DNA of 64,000 nucleotides from assembly GCA_032622095.1 (NCBI GenBank), contig CP136064.1, forward strand, positions 177,648,247-177,712,246. The letters are read 5' to 3'. Numbering within the stretch: the first letter of the stretch is position 1; each line of letters begins with the position of its first letter. Source of the DNA: Siphonodentalium dalli. Its lineage: Eukaryota; Mollusca; Scaphopoda; Gadilida; Siphonodentaliidae. The position numbers were made by a program, and so were the translations under genes. Shown in pieces: positions 41,441 through 53,623 of this stretch. The notes under the pieces were generated by a model. It saw only the letters and a program-made list of their open reading frames with translations, made no database searches and was not told where the DNA came from.

Positions 41441-42236
41441 CCAGATTCGTCATCTCCGGTTTAAACCTCCGAGTTTAAAACCTGGTTTAAACCCCCATTG
41501 GCGGTCCAGCCAAACCGGGTCTAAGTGGGCGTTTTTGTCGTTTAGTGGTCAGCTGATTGACAACTCCAGTCGGTGATATGGGCATGCAGTCAAACTACCC
41601 TGTTACCAAGCAGAACAAAAGGCAGGCTGATGTAATGCTTACTGACACGTCCTTAATTATCGCGTGCGAATGAATCAACTGTGAAATGATAACACCAGTC
41701 TGAAGTCGCCACTTAGATACGCCCTCACGCCAGATTATTTACAGCTCCACCCTTTGACTGATTGTTTGACAATTCTAAACCGCGATGAAGAACAGACGGA
41801 TTCGTCATCTCAGGTTTAGCCTCGGTAAAGATGGTTTAGCTGGACCGCCGAATTAGATGGTTTAGTTGCCGGTTTAAGCTTATAAAACACAAAAACAATA
41901 TCGATATTGACAAAAACTTATCCCCACACACTTTATAGGTGTGAGTGCTTCTCGCATGTACATTTTCAATCAAAATATGCTCGCTGTCGTTATTATTGAT
42001 TTTCGCAATCAATTAAACGAGGCGGTCCGCATTAGGAAAGTACGATTAATTATCTCGACGATACAGAGACGCTACTACTAAACCGCTGGTCTGGCTGGAC
42101 CAGGTTTAAACCAGAGATGACGAATGTGTTGCTTAGACCTGCGGTCTCGGCTTTAAACCACGGATTTAGCTGACTCACGGTGGTTAAACCTAGAGGTTTG
42201 CGTAGACCAGGTTTGAACCTGAGATGACGAATCCGG
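41441..42236. mobile_element. nested TIR element with GATTCGTCATCTC ends and GGTTTAAACC motifs
   Basis: The left end CCAGATTCGTCATCTCCGG pairs with the right end (CCTGAGATGACGAATCCGG at 42218-42236). A second pair lies inside (41797-41816 and ~42106-42125), so one element is nested or the TIR is duplicated. The subterminal parts are packed with variants of GGTTTAAACC and GCTGGACC. A related TIR (GGTCCGAATYGGCATCTC) bounds the 57893-60346 element. There is no transposase ORF. Confidence 0.7.
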
Positions 42237-42669
42237 CCACAAAGTTTGAAATTTGTGATAAAAATATGAATCTTAAACATGATTTGTATGGGGAAATTTG
42301 ATCAAATTGCTTACCACATTGAGCCCATGGTTATAACTGACTTTATTGGTGAAAAAATATCAGATGATATGTCGAACTGAAATTTGATTAATCTGATAAA
42401 TACTATATAATAACTTCATATATATTAATCGATTAACGACTGTCTGAATCAAAACCATCACGAAATTTCTTATAGCTTTCGAGTTGGAGTCCTCTATAAA
42501 AATGAACTGCAGATGGGTTTTCTTTGAAGTTGTTAATGCTGAATCAGTATTTTTTCGAAAATAGTTTCCTCGGTTTGTGTACATTAGTTCAATCACTGCT
42601 GGTTTTTGACATTGCATACATCCAACTAAATATGGTGCGGCGGTTCGATGACAATTTCATCTCCCAGGC

Positions 42670-42837
42670 CTATAAAACTGGGTCCTCTGCTTGATTAGAT
42701 TCGATATGAACTAATGGCTGGGTAGCTTCGCGCGACATTGATCGTCCCTCGGCTCTGTCTGACCGTTCAACATTTACACTGTTATCTTTGAACACATTCC
42801 ATCTGAATACAGATGACAAGGCGTCTGGTTTCAGCAT
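42670..42837 (-). CDS. candidate 3' coding end of a host gene (55 codons)
   Basis: Minus-strand frame MLKPDALSSVFRWNVFKDN... ending SNQAEDPVL at TAG 42670-42672. It is polar and Ser/Glu-rich like a cytoplasmic C-terminal tail. A good acceptor (TCTATCTCTTTAG) lies ~30 bp upstream, but the frame has a TAA between it and the Met, so the exon start is unresolved: another acceptor (GAAACCAG near 42826) or an old mutation. The protein is not identified. Confidence 0.4.
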   Translation of the reverse strand: MLKPDALSSVFRWNVFKDNSVNVERSDRAEGRSMSREATQPLVHIESNQAEDPVL

Positions 42838-43269
42838 AGCTTACTGTCTCTTTGTCTAAAGAGATAGAAAATAGACCATCACAGTGGAGTAGCTTAATGC
42901 AAAATCGTTCACTGTAGGATTAAAGCATGAAAACTTTCAGGGACGGTTGGGTATGTGGTCCACCTCAACCAGTTAGCTGGTTCCAAGATTTTGGTGACCC
43001 CTCGACCTTCAAATGGACCTCGACATTTCGAAAATTAGAGATTTAGGGGTATCTATTTTGTATCAAATATAATGGCTACATTAAAGGATATATAGACACT
43101 GTAGAACACGTTCTTTCACTAATATCTTTAAGATCAGTTTCTGCTTTTTTGGAACTGGTTGATAATTTCATTTTATTCAATTTCTTATGAATATTCCAAC
43201 TCGGTGGTACCGAAATAATCAAAATGGCGGCCACAATATGGGAAATTGTAAATATTGCCCAGCGTGCCA
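42838..43269. other. no confident gene
   Basis: Contains the block AGATTTTGGTGACCCCTCGACC and AT-rich flanks. It may be an outward extension of the 43270-43880 inverted-repeat arm, but the match to 49020-49350 is too weak to claim. Confidence 0.4.
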
Positions 43270-43880
43270 TGCAACCGCATACAAGTTGTGGTTGATGAAA
43301 GAAAAATGACTATTCTGTCTTATAGACATTGAATACTAACATTTCTGATGCACCTTGGTTAATTGTTACTATTTTAAACACTGACATTACCAGAAGTATT
43401 GAAATTTTCTATCACAAACTTGACATCAAAATCGGCAAAAATTCACTTTTAAGGTTAAGACCATTTTTTTCAAGTAAAATGGAACTATCTGGTATCGAAG
43501 GTGTTTTTTGTTTCGATCTGTCTAAAATGTGTCACACTGATGTGTTTTTAGACAAAAATACTGATGGTTTGCAAAATGGCAACCAAATGTAGTAAAAAAA
43601 ATGTAGATTTTTCACATATACCGAACATTATTCTCAGATGTTCCAAAAAGGTAGCAAAGTGTGACTTACTTTATATTAACCATATTACTTAATCAACTGA
43701 CATTTAAATGTTCTATTCTGGTTTTCCATGTACCTTGTGAGGCATGACAAATTCAATTTTAAAGGATTCAGTATGGAATTTTGCCAAACACTTCTTTTGG
43801 GATTCTGACCATTTTTGTACGGAAATGGACCGAACATTCACACTGAACTGAAAGGTGCCATATTATGTGGCTACGCTGAC
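43270..43880 (+). repeat. left arm of a ~5.7-kb inverted-repeat structure
   Basis: Inverted partner of 48480-49015. Shared blocks include TGACTATTCTGTC, GACAAATTCA.TTTTAAAGGA and CAGTATGGAATTTTGC, in the same order with moderate divergence. The arms flank the minisatellite and pearl-like region, so this may be an old foldback transposon filled with later insertions. Frames inside (87 codons at 43329) are not convincing. Confidence 0.65.
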
Positions 43881-44039
43881 CCAATAACATCAAAATGCTG
43901 GGTCGTTGGTATCGAAATTTATTTACTGATGTCAGGAAAACGGCCCCTCCCCCAGTGTGCATATAAACCACCATCAAGATGTAGAACTCTGACATTACCT
44001 CTCTAGTGATTAACATATCCAGGAGTTATTGTGGAAAGC

Positions 44040-44270
44040 GATATCCACCCAAATGTACAACCACACCTATGACGATACACTTGCTCCACACAAATGACCA
44101 TGTCGCCACTCGATTTTTAACATACACCTCACCAATTGCCATACAGTCGTATACTTCATCTTGGTATACACGTACAACACACACTTGACTATTCAGCCAT
44201 GGGTCACCGTGCAGGCACACCAGGAATACTTCTACACCTCAACCATGACCGTATAGTCAATATATATATC
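44040..44270 (+). repeat. ACACC/CCATACAGTCAC minisatellite, part 1
   Basis: Degenerate ~50-60-bp units of the type CACCTCACCAATTGCCATAC...GTATACATACAC. The same units continue at 47100-47640 and 48150-48420; two pearl-like elements split the array. Confidence 0.7.
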
Positions 44271-44271
44271 T

Positions 44272-47088
44272 ATATCTATATTTGCGAATGTCTGTCTGTC
44301 TGTCTGTCTGTGTTCTATAGAAATTCACAGGGGACCATCTAAATGATGCCAAAGGGGTCTATTAGGAGTAGCTTTTTACGAGAAAGATAATGGTCGGGGT
44401 TAGAATTTTCTAAAGTGACGCCGTTGTTGTCAGGGGCAGAAAAGGGGGAGGGGCCGAAAAAAAAATGTCGCCGATTGCCACCAAACTTATATATAATCAT
44501 CCCCATAATATGAGGAATCAAATGGCGTGGTTTAAATATGGCAAAAGTCGCGCCGTTCGCGTCAGGGGTGCAGGAAGGTGGGGGCAGAATTTTGTTTCTG
44601 TCGCCGATTGCCACGAAACTTACATATAATCATCCCCATGATATAAAGAATCCAACGGTGTGATTTAAATATGTCAAAAGTGGCGTCGTTTGAGTCAGGG
44701 ATGAACGGAAGTGGAGAGGGGCACCAAAATTGATAAAACTAATTTTAGCGCCGATTTCCACCAAATTGATATATATTCTTCTTCATGATACAAGGAATCT
44801 AATTGTGCGATTTAACAACGCCAAATTGTTGTTTTTGGATGAGAGATATTGGGAGGGGGTGGGCACTAAATTTGATAAGTCGCCGATTGCCACCACACTT
44901 ATACAAAATCATCCCCATGGTATGAGGAGTCTAATGGTGTGGCTTTCATCTGTCAAATGTGGCCTCATTCGAGTCAGGGTTGCATTGAAAGGGACAGGGG
45001 CACCAAAATTGATGCACAATTTTTTTAGCGCCAATTTCCACCAAATTGATACACGTTCTTATCCATGATACGAGGAATCTAATCGTGAGTTAAAGACGCC
45101 ATAGTGGTGCTGTTTGGGTGAGAGATGGAGAGGGGAGGGATTGGCACCAAAGTTGATAAAAAAAAATTGTTTAGTCGCCCATTATCACCAAACTTATCAA
45201 CAATCATCTCCATGATATCAGGAGTGAAACGTGTGGTTTAAGGATGTCACAAGTGGGGCCATTCGAGTCAGTGGTGTATAGAGATGAGTGGGACACAACA
45301 AATTATATATATATGTTTAGAGCAGATTTCCACCAGATTGATACATATTCTTCTCCGTGATATGAGGAATCTTATCGTGTGGTTTAGATACACTAAATTG
45401 GTGCCCTATGGGTGAGAGATAGGGGGACCTTAAATTTGATACGAATTTGTATACTCGCCAATTTTCACCAATTTCATATATATATGCATCTCTAATCTCT
45501 AATGAGTCTTAGTGTGTGCAGCTTGAGTCCGAAATAGGGACGGGAGGGTCACCAAAACTGATACAAAATATTTTAGTACCAATTACCATCAAATTCAGAC
45601 ACGTTCTTCTCAAATGATACAAGAAATAAAATCGTGCTGTCTGTCTTTTTGTCTGTCTGTGTGCGTTCTATATATAACATCACGCGGTACAATCGAGATG
45701 GCACCAAGGAGGGGTAACTTTTTACAAGGAAGATAATGGTGCGGGTTAAAATTTTCTAAAATGACGCTGTTGGTGGGAGGGGGGATTTAAAAAATATGGT
45801 GAAATAGTTTTGTCGCTGATTTCCATCAAACGAATACATAATCACCTTCGCAATATGGCGTTGTTCGAGTCAGCATTGCATCAACAATTGATTTAATAAA
45901 CCAAATTCCACCAAATTCATACACGTTTTTCTCTAATGATATACCATGAATTAAATCACATTTGGTGTCGTTTGCGTCATGGATGGCGAGCGGATATGCA
46001 CTATCATTGATAACATTGCTATTCGCCGATATCCACATATAAGTTATATACAGTCACCAGGCCATCTCCATATCATTTTAAGTAGTTGGACGTTCACATT
46101 TCACAATCCGGACATATGGTGACCCACATAAGTCACTTGAACAATTATATCTTCTTAACAGTAATATTTATATGGGAATGGCAATCAAGGCATTCACACA
46201 ATGAGCTAGCATAAGAGATAACTAGAAGAAGCATTAAACGTATATTTATCATTCTATTGAAGAGATACATATATTCGTGCAAACTGAGAGACCTCGAACC
46301 GTCAGAGGATTGCATATATATAATAACAAAATTTAGTCTGTTCCATTCAATACAGTTTCCACAAAAAGTTACAATTTGTCAAGAGATATGGAAGGCCTGT
46401 TCAAAAATAGTGGTCACAGTGTGCAGTCAAATGTAGTTTCTTCTGATATACAAGAAAATGCAGTTAGTAGCACAAGACTTTTCAGGATCCTACCAATACT
46501 GACATCTGACAAGTGTTTTAGAACAGACTCATCGACTGACATAAACAACTCAAAATCTCGCTATGTGCACATGTAGCTGATACATATGCCCAGCAACATT
46601 TCGTTTAAACTAAGAATATTTAGCCAATATATAGCACCATGAACAGAGGAGCACCTGGAAATTTCTTTGAAACATCTGTATCTTCATGGAGATATGATAG
46701 CCAGGTGTCCTCGAGATCTTAGTCCAACCCACTAGATTGATTGATACATCTCAATATGTAAAACCCAATTATCATCTGTTATCGAACTAATGTGTTTATG
46801 ATGTTCATGTATCATATTATAACGTCTAATGTATACCCAGTTGTAAATAAATAAATACTTCATTATTGGTGGAACGGATTAATCGCGATAAACAGAATGA
46901 CAATTGACAAGGTGAGCCACTACTTATATTCCATGACTGTAATAAATCATGTTTTGTGATGCTATTTGAATATACAATTTATGAGAAAACGTATAACACT
47001 TTAAGCAAGAGCATTCTCTATTCCCAACAAATATCCACAGCATACATTAACCTGGGCAACGCCGGGTAACCCTGCTAGTATATATATA
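44272..47088 (-). mobile_element. pearl-like element, ~2.8 kb, with ~140-bp tandem cores
   Basis: One end has (GTCT)n (44288-44311, then TGTTCTATAG). The other has GGGCAACGCCGGGTAACCC followed by TGCTAGTATATATA at ~47053-47085. Between 44344 and 46070 about a dozen ~135-150-bp units each carry GTCGCCGATTGCCACCAAAC, CATCCCCATGATATGAGGAAT and a G-rich stretch (GGGGAGGGGC). Tandem cores, a GTCT/ACAG microsatellite and a fixed head are classic pearl features. It lies inside the minisatellite. Confidence 0.7.
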
Positions 47089-47099
47089 TATCTATATAT

Positions 47100-48420
47100 A
47101 TATATATATATACACCACATTCATGATCATACAGTCACTATGTGTATACATATTGGCCACACCATTGGCCATACAATCACTACCTGTATATATATTTGCC
47201 ACACGCTTGGCCATATAGCCACCACAGATATACATATACACCACATCCATAATATAGAGTCACTCCAAGTGTACACATACACCTCACCAATGGGCATACG
47301 TCCGTTCTATATATATCGTCACCCCGCACACATGGCCATTCATACACTCCAGTCTTGCATATACATGTACAGCTCGCTCTTGACAATGCAGCCACTCGCT
47401 GTGTACTCATAACCACATTCGTTGTCATATTGTCAATCCTTGTTCACCATTCACACCCCACTAATGACAATATATCAACATCAAAGATGCATATACATAC
47501 CATATACACCTATGATCACAAGGGCGCTTCCAATATACCCACACGCATGTATACATATACACCCATCCATGGCAATAAAGCCACCCAATATATACCTGCA
47601 CATTCCACACATGACCATGAAGTCACGCCTTATATACATAAACTAGCAGGGTAACCCGATTTCGTCCGGGCTGTTGCCCCTCTGCTTTCGATAACAATCG
47701 TTGATCTAACAACGAAAGCCGCGATTTGACCATTTTGAAGGTCAAGGTCAGGTCGGGGTCACGATTTAACCCATCCAAAACACTCCCCGGACAAAAGTAC
47801 CCCTCGGTATCAAATTTCGTCGAAAGGCGCGATTTTACCTTGAATTGACCATTTTTAAGGTCAAGGTCATGTCGGGGTCACAATTGACCCGTCCAAATCA
47901 CTCCCCGGACAAAAGTATCCCTAGGTATCAAATTTCGTCGAACTCCCGTAGAAAGGAGCGATTTGACCTTGAATTTACCATTTTTATGGTCAAGGTCGGG
48001 TCGGGGTCACGATTTGATCAGTCCAAAACATTCCCCGGACAACAGTACCTCTAGGTATCAAATTTCGTCGAAATCCGCCCGGCAAGTTTCCCGGCCATTG
48101 CTAACAAACAGACAGACAAACAGAAATCCCAAAATATATAGTAGACAACACACATATGACCATGTAACTACTCTTGTTATAACCATACACCACTTCAATG
48201 GCCATACAGTCACTCCATGTATACATATTCACCTTACCCAACAGCACTGCTTGTATATCTCCATCTCACCATGAACAGCACACACATCTATGACCATGTA
48301 GACACTTGTTTTACTATTCACACCATTCGTGATTATACTTCATGTGTATCTATTCAACATTCACCTCACCTATGACCACAAATTCACTCCCTGACTACCA
48401 TTTTACATACACAATGTATT
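47100..48420 (+). repeat. minisatellite, parts 2 and 3, split by a pearl-like insertion
   Basis: Units such as CATACAATCACTACCTGTAT and CACCTCACCAATGGGCATAC repeat every ~50-60 bp at 47100-47640 and again at 48150-48420. The intervening 47641-48146 belongs to a different element. Long open frames here (for example 47355-47654) are by-products of the repeat. Confidence 0.7.
47641..48146 (+). mobile_element. short pearl-like element in the minisatellite
   Basis: Head CTAGCAGGGTAACCCGATTTCGTCCGGGC, three ~120-bp cores (TTTGACCTTGAATTGACC, AAGGTCAAGGTCAGGTCGGG, CACTCCCCGGACAAAAGTA, TCAAATTTCGTCGAA), (ACAGACAA)n, then CCCAAAATATATAGTAGAC. It is the same family as the 32-37 kb array but a separate insertion. 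Confidence 0.7.
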
Positions 48421-48479
48421 AATTGATCAATGTGATCAAGTTTAATGCTAATTTGCGAGAGTAGCCACATAAATTGGTA

Positions 48480-49015
48480 CCACTCAGCTCCGCTTCGAAG
48501 TTCTGCCCATTTCGGTTCACAAACATGGCCAGAATTGCAAAATTCCATACTGTATCCTTTAAAATGAATTTGTCATGACAACCATAATAGAACATTTAGT
48601 TTTCACTTGATTAATTAAGTAACATGTTTAATTATCAAGTGAGTCACAATTTGCTACTTTTTTCTGAACAGCAGAGAATAATGTTTAGGATATATGTGAA
48701 AAGTCCACTTTCTAAAACAAATATGGTTGCCACTTTGCAAGTCATCTTGAGTATTTTGTGTGTAGAGAAACACCGTTGTGTGACTAATTTAAGACAGATC
48801 AAAACAATGTTCACGTATGCTACCGAAGATAGTTCCAGTTTACTTGAACAATTGTCCAAACCGGACAGGAATTTTTGCAGGTTGTGTTGTCAAGTTTGCG
48901 ACGGATACTTCCAATAATTCTGGTAATGTCAGTGACTACAATAGTAAAAATTAACAAAGGTGAATCATAAATTAGTATCAATGTATGTGACAGAATAGCC
49001 AGTTGGATTCATCAA
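48480..49015 (-). repeat. right arm of the ~5.7-kb inverted-repeat structure
   Basis: Inverted copy of 43270-43880 (see that entry). Open frames in this arm (97 codons at 48624) read through the repeat and are not taken as genes. Confidence 0.65.
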
Positions 49016-50477
49016 CAACTTGTAAGCGAAATATGACTAGAATCCCAAGTGCGATTTCGGGTGAAATTTTATACCACGTCCATGAAAATTGTAAATAATA
49101 AATAACAGTTTTATATAGCGTAATATCCACCGAAGTGCTCCAAAACACTTGACATGTTAAACATAAAGCATAACAATTAATTTTAAAAAAAGTATGAAGG
49201 TTGTAAGTGTGATCTAGCTATTCTTCCAAGAAAAATGTAATTATTTCAAATATGGACGCCATTTTTACGGACATCTTGGATCATAAGTGGCCAATATTCT
49301 ACTCTCTTATATAGCGCATGGTCTTTTGAGAGCTATAGCAATGATCTTTTATTCCACACCCATTGACGTGAGTTACATATATTCAACGGAATCCCAGCCA
49401 TTGAATACATAGTAGTGTATACCTCTAGTGGAATACAAGCCGGAACTATTCTTGTTGACGTTGTCGCCAAGAAAGATGACGTACATTACGTCGGTCACCC
49501 GCTTCCGGATATCCCCCATAATTACTGGCTATTTGTCAGACTTAAATCACAATAAAGGTGGCTATAGTAACAATGGATATGACATTCATGGTTTGAACTT
49601 ATCTGACTGAACGGTGTAGAATAAATACAGAACACAACGTGCATCATAATCTCGAATCTTTTATCGAACTCGTGGCGGACAGCGCAAAGTTATATTTCGC
49701 TCTCGCTATATATATCCTTGCGCCATCCGCAACTCATTTTATAAAAGATTATCGATTAAGATGCGCGTTGTGTTCTGTCTATTTCCCATATATGTTGTTT
49801 AAAACCATATTTAATGGACACGCTGGGTCGTTTTGGGGGGAGGGTTAAGTTTTCCCCCGGAATTTTGACCCCACGAACTCAACTCCTAATATATCTGAAA
49901 TAGCGAATACACTCTACTTTACGGGATATTAAATTTATATACGAGTTTCCAACTATAGTGCCGCTGGTACAACCGAAATTCTTCATTTTTGTGAATCAAC
50001 GAGAATGTTTATTACGCGTCATCGTTGGACGTACATTGATTGACATGACGTTTCATTACTTTTTAACGGTTACTGTCTAACTTGAAGTCAGTCGTCAATT
50101 CCGGTCACTAAAAAGTGGATACTAGCGTGCTTCAATGTATACAATCTTCGAGTAAGGTGATAAGAAATAAATATATGTTGTGCAAAAACCCTTTGAGATG
50201 TCATTGGAAAGTAAATTTAGCCACACGCAATTTGTATACACAAATAGAATCAGAAACTAAAATAATTCTCCAACAAGAAAAGACTAGTCGCACAATTTCA
50301 CCTTTTTTCCGGAAACCCCTTGCATTTTTCGCCCCTACTATTTCTTGTACTCGACCAAATTGTGATGAAAAATCATATTTTGCCCGGTATCATACACTTT
50401 TCACCACAAATTGTACTCGTACAAGAACAACACATCTTTTAAACAACAATGTATAATAAATTGATAACGTGAATAAT
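49016..50477. other. no confident gene
   Basis: Contains a 113-codon plus-strand frame (50115-50456) and a 69-codon one (49639-49848). Neither shows a motif, splice context or codon pattern strong enough to call. Around 49665-49755 CGAATCTTTTATCG and ATAAAAGATTATCG form a small inverted pair. Confidence 0.4.
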
Positions 50478-50830
50478 TTAAAGGTACACAATTGGATTCG
50501 ATGGTCTCCGTATCAGATTCCAACAACAACAACAACATTTCTTCAAAAGACGCTTTAGTAATCAGAATCGACTAATTACCAAAAAAATAATGCTAACCAG
50601 TGTCAATTCTAGTATAACATTTTCCAAAACTTGTCATATATCAACAAATTGTTCAACGCAATCTGGTATCAGGAGTATGTCGGTCGGCTCGTCGAATATT
50701 TGCTCGGCCGCCAGGTGATGAAAAATAACATATTTCAAAAATCGATATCTGATAACTCTGAGCTTTGATGCGTGTGTTCCTCGACTCGAATAAAATATGT
50801 TTTACCCCCCGAAGTCAAAGAAATTGTAAT
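50478..50830. mobile_element. TTAA-type MITE, partial copy
   Basis: Begins TTAAAGGTACACAATTGGATTC, then AACAACAACAACA, and ends near CCTCGACTCGAATAAAATATG...AAAGAAATTGTAATTTTGG. It is related to the full copy at 57135-57611 but lacks the second terminus. Confidence 0.55.
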
Positions 50831-53100
50831 TTTGGAGCGTTAATTCGGATTTTCCATCTTTTAAGTAAATAAATTAGATTGTGTGTCGTGAGCTGCTTGA
50901 TGACTACTCCTCTCGCTGAGTTGTTTGGGTAATCGATATAGTCTGCCCCCAACATACTAGCAAAACTAAAACGCTGACACATGTATAAAGTAAGCAATTA
51001 AAATAATCTGCCAAGAAAGTTTCATCTGGAAATGTGAAGCCTGACTATACCAGAGCAAACTATAGGGTTGTGATGGCAGCTGGGTAGCGAATCTGGAATA
51101 ATAACCACAAGTGGATTACACCGCATAATTTGCGTGTAATGGACGCAACGTGTGCAATCAAAGCAGCCACGTGCTATGTGCGGTATCGAGAACTCTGTGT
51201 GGCGCGGTGGTTTATGCAAGGAAAGGAGCCATCAGGCTCAGCTAACAGGAACCATGGTAGCAATAAATCCACCGGTGGCAGTAATATAGCTATCATAGTT
51301 CTAGACCAATCCTCCCGTTACACCGCATGCGATGCCTGTGTTCGTGTCTTAGTTGCCATGAACTTTCTACTCTTTTTAAATACGCTTCAAATCTGATTAT
51401 AAAAGAGAAGCTTTGTTGTTCCCGTCAGCGAGCGTCTTGTTTCTGTTCAATTTGCATGCGGATCTTGAACGATTTATTGAAAGTTATTGTGAGCTAAAAT
51501 ACGTCACGTGTCTCACTCCAGAGCCGAACACCAGACTTGAGTCCCAAACATGTTAATTATTTATTTAACCCATTGACACCCCGTGTGTTATACATTTCAG
51601 TTCCACTCGGTTCGTATGCACTTATGCTCACACCAGCTAATGGTTTGTTAACGCATTGAAAGTGACACATAATTTCAAAGTCTCCGATTGAATCTGGTAA
51701 TTACAACCGGAAATTCAGATAGATCGATAAATACACGATATACATATAAAATATATGCCGAGTTACGGACACTATTTATTTTCAGTTCTCATACGAAATT
51801 CCTGTATTTTGCCGAAACGGGGGGGGGGTGCAAGACTTGTTTCCCTTTCTGAGACAATTATCTCTAATGTAAATGACTATTTTCTTTCCCGAGCATATAC
51901 TGTCCGTATTGAAGTATGCTACATTTGTAGGTGTTTATTTACTTATTTTAGTACTGTGCTTAACGCTTGTGTTACTGTCGTGAATTGGAGAAATTGAACG
52001 TGCAGCCGTTTTCAAACGACGTTCAATTTTAATAGCTTTCCAACAATGTTGGTAGTTTTCATAAGTTAAACAAACATGGCTCGTTTGAAATTACGTATAT
52101 ATAAGTTGGTAAAAGGTATCTCAAAACATACCAACGCGAAAGATTTTCGAACGAATTTGTCGATAAAGCGCTGAAAATACTTGTTTGTTTCTAAGATTTT
52201 TCGTTAAAAGTGAGATCGTTTTGCACCTGTAGACCATGGGAATAAAATCTAGAACTGTCGTCGCCTTGAAACGTTTAAGGCACAACGTAATTGTCCCTGA
52301 TTGAAATGAACAAAGCTGTGAGAGAAGTTTGTTTTTAATAGTTTTTTGTTTCTCCGTTTCCGATTTCAGAATTCCAATGAATAAACATGGCACAGTTTTT
52401 GTTCGGGGTCCGAACATTGTGTTCGAATATGTATGTTTTACGACGTCAGTGCGTCTTTCTGTTACATATATATTGCTCGGAGAAAGGTGCACAGTTAAGG
52501 CATTTATCTACCTATTCCGATACCAGGAACAATTTTAAAGCGAATATTATAATGTGTATTTTGGAGTGCAAACCGTCATGTGATTTCATATACATGTATC
52601 TTTGTGAAATATCTTACTTCAATAATTATAGTGAGAATAATCGCAGTTAGGGTATATAAATGTGTGTATGGAAACTACCCAAGGGCACCCCGTTCGTTTT
52701 TTCTAAAGCTATATACATATACTATATTTAGAACATTTTGGTTATCCTCCTGTAATATATGGGGTTGGTACACGGGTCTGTCCAAGTTCAATATCTCAAT
52801 AAGTGCACAATTTTCTCCGACACCAATTAAACGAGGTCAGCCTTTAAACTACAATAAGATATAATTACCTGTCAATTAAGCGCGAGTGGACGATTTTGAC
52901 CGCAATTAGGGGGTCAGCAATTGTGGTGTTGACATATGTTGATTGTATAATTTGATAACTTTCGTTATTTAGACATGTTTGTTATGAAGAGTGTCGATAC
53001 TGAGTGCAGTGTCAGTATTCCGTAAGTCATATATCTATGGCAAAGGATTTGTGATATTGCAGTATGTGAGTTGCTGGTAAGTGTTTACAGTTGATAATAC
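50831..53100. other. no confident gene; dispersed repeat copy 3 at 52518-52589
   Basis: Frames at 51130-51396 and 52121-52492 have no family signal. 52518-52589 is the third copy of the AAAGCGAATATTATAATGTG repeat. A G9 run sits near 51820. Confidence 0.4.
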
Positions 53101-53623
53101 ACACCTTTCGCACAATGAACTAGTACTGATAAGAATTACCAATAGGGTACTACGTCACTAGAATTTGTGTTCTCTCCATCAGTTGTCGTTTTTCCATATC
53201 TGTAGTTGCGACTATGGTTTCGGGTTTTCAACAAAACTCACAACTACATCATATATATGGTAATAATGTCGATATGTCTGGGTCATCGATGTTGGAGTTG
53301 ACTCTCAGATTGTGTCCTTTATTGCAATCGCCGTGTGGTCTTAATTTCTTTTGCAATCAAATAATTCGTCTCCGTGAAACACAATTAACTAAGCTATGAC
53401 CCTATAATAACATAATTAAATACAAAATGATCACGGCAAACATAAACATATCACCTTACTGCGAGTAGCAAGCAGATTGAACGGCACAATTTTCTCACAA
53501 ACTGACTCGTGCATGGTAATCAATTCTCCGAAAAGTGTTTGGACCGTCCGAAAAATGTGGGACTATACTATCAGCTATTCGCAAGTTTTTTTTACAAGCA
53601 GTAGTTCATTGTGCGAAAGGTGT
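53101..53623. mobile_element. 523-bp MITE with ~28-bp TIRs
   Basis: Left end ACACCTTTCGCACAATGAAC and its inverted partner GTTCATTGTGCGAAAGGTGT at 53604-53623. The TIR matches for about 22 bases then diverges. There is no transposase. No target duplication was recognised. Confidence 0.65.

Noticed and set aside
47140-47654. His/Thr/Ile-rich ORFs
   Set aside because: Translation of the CACC/CATACA minisatellite.
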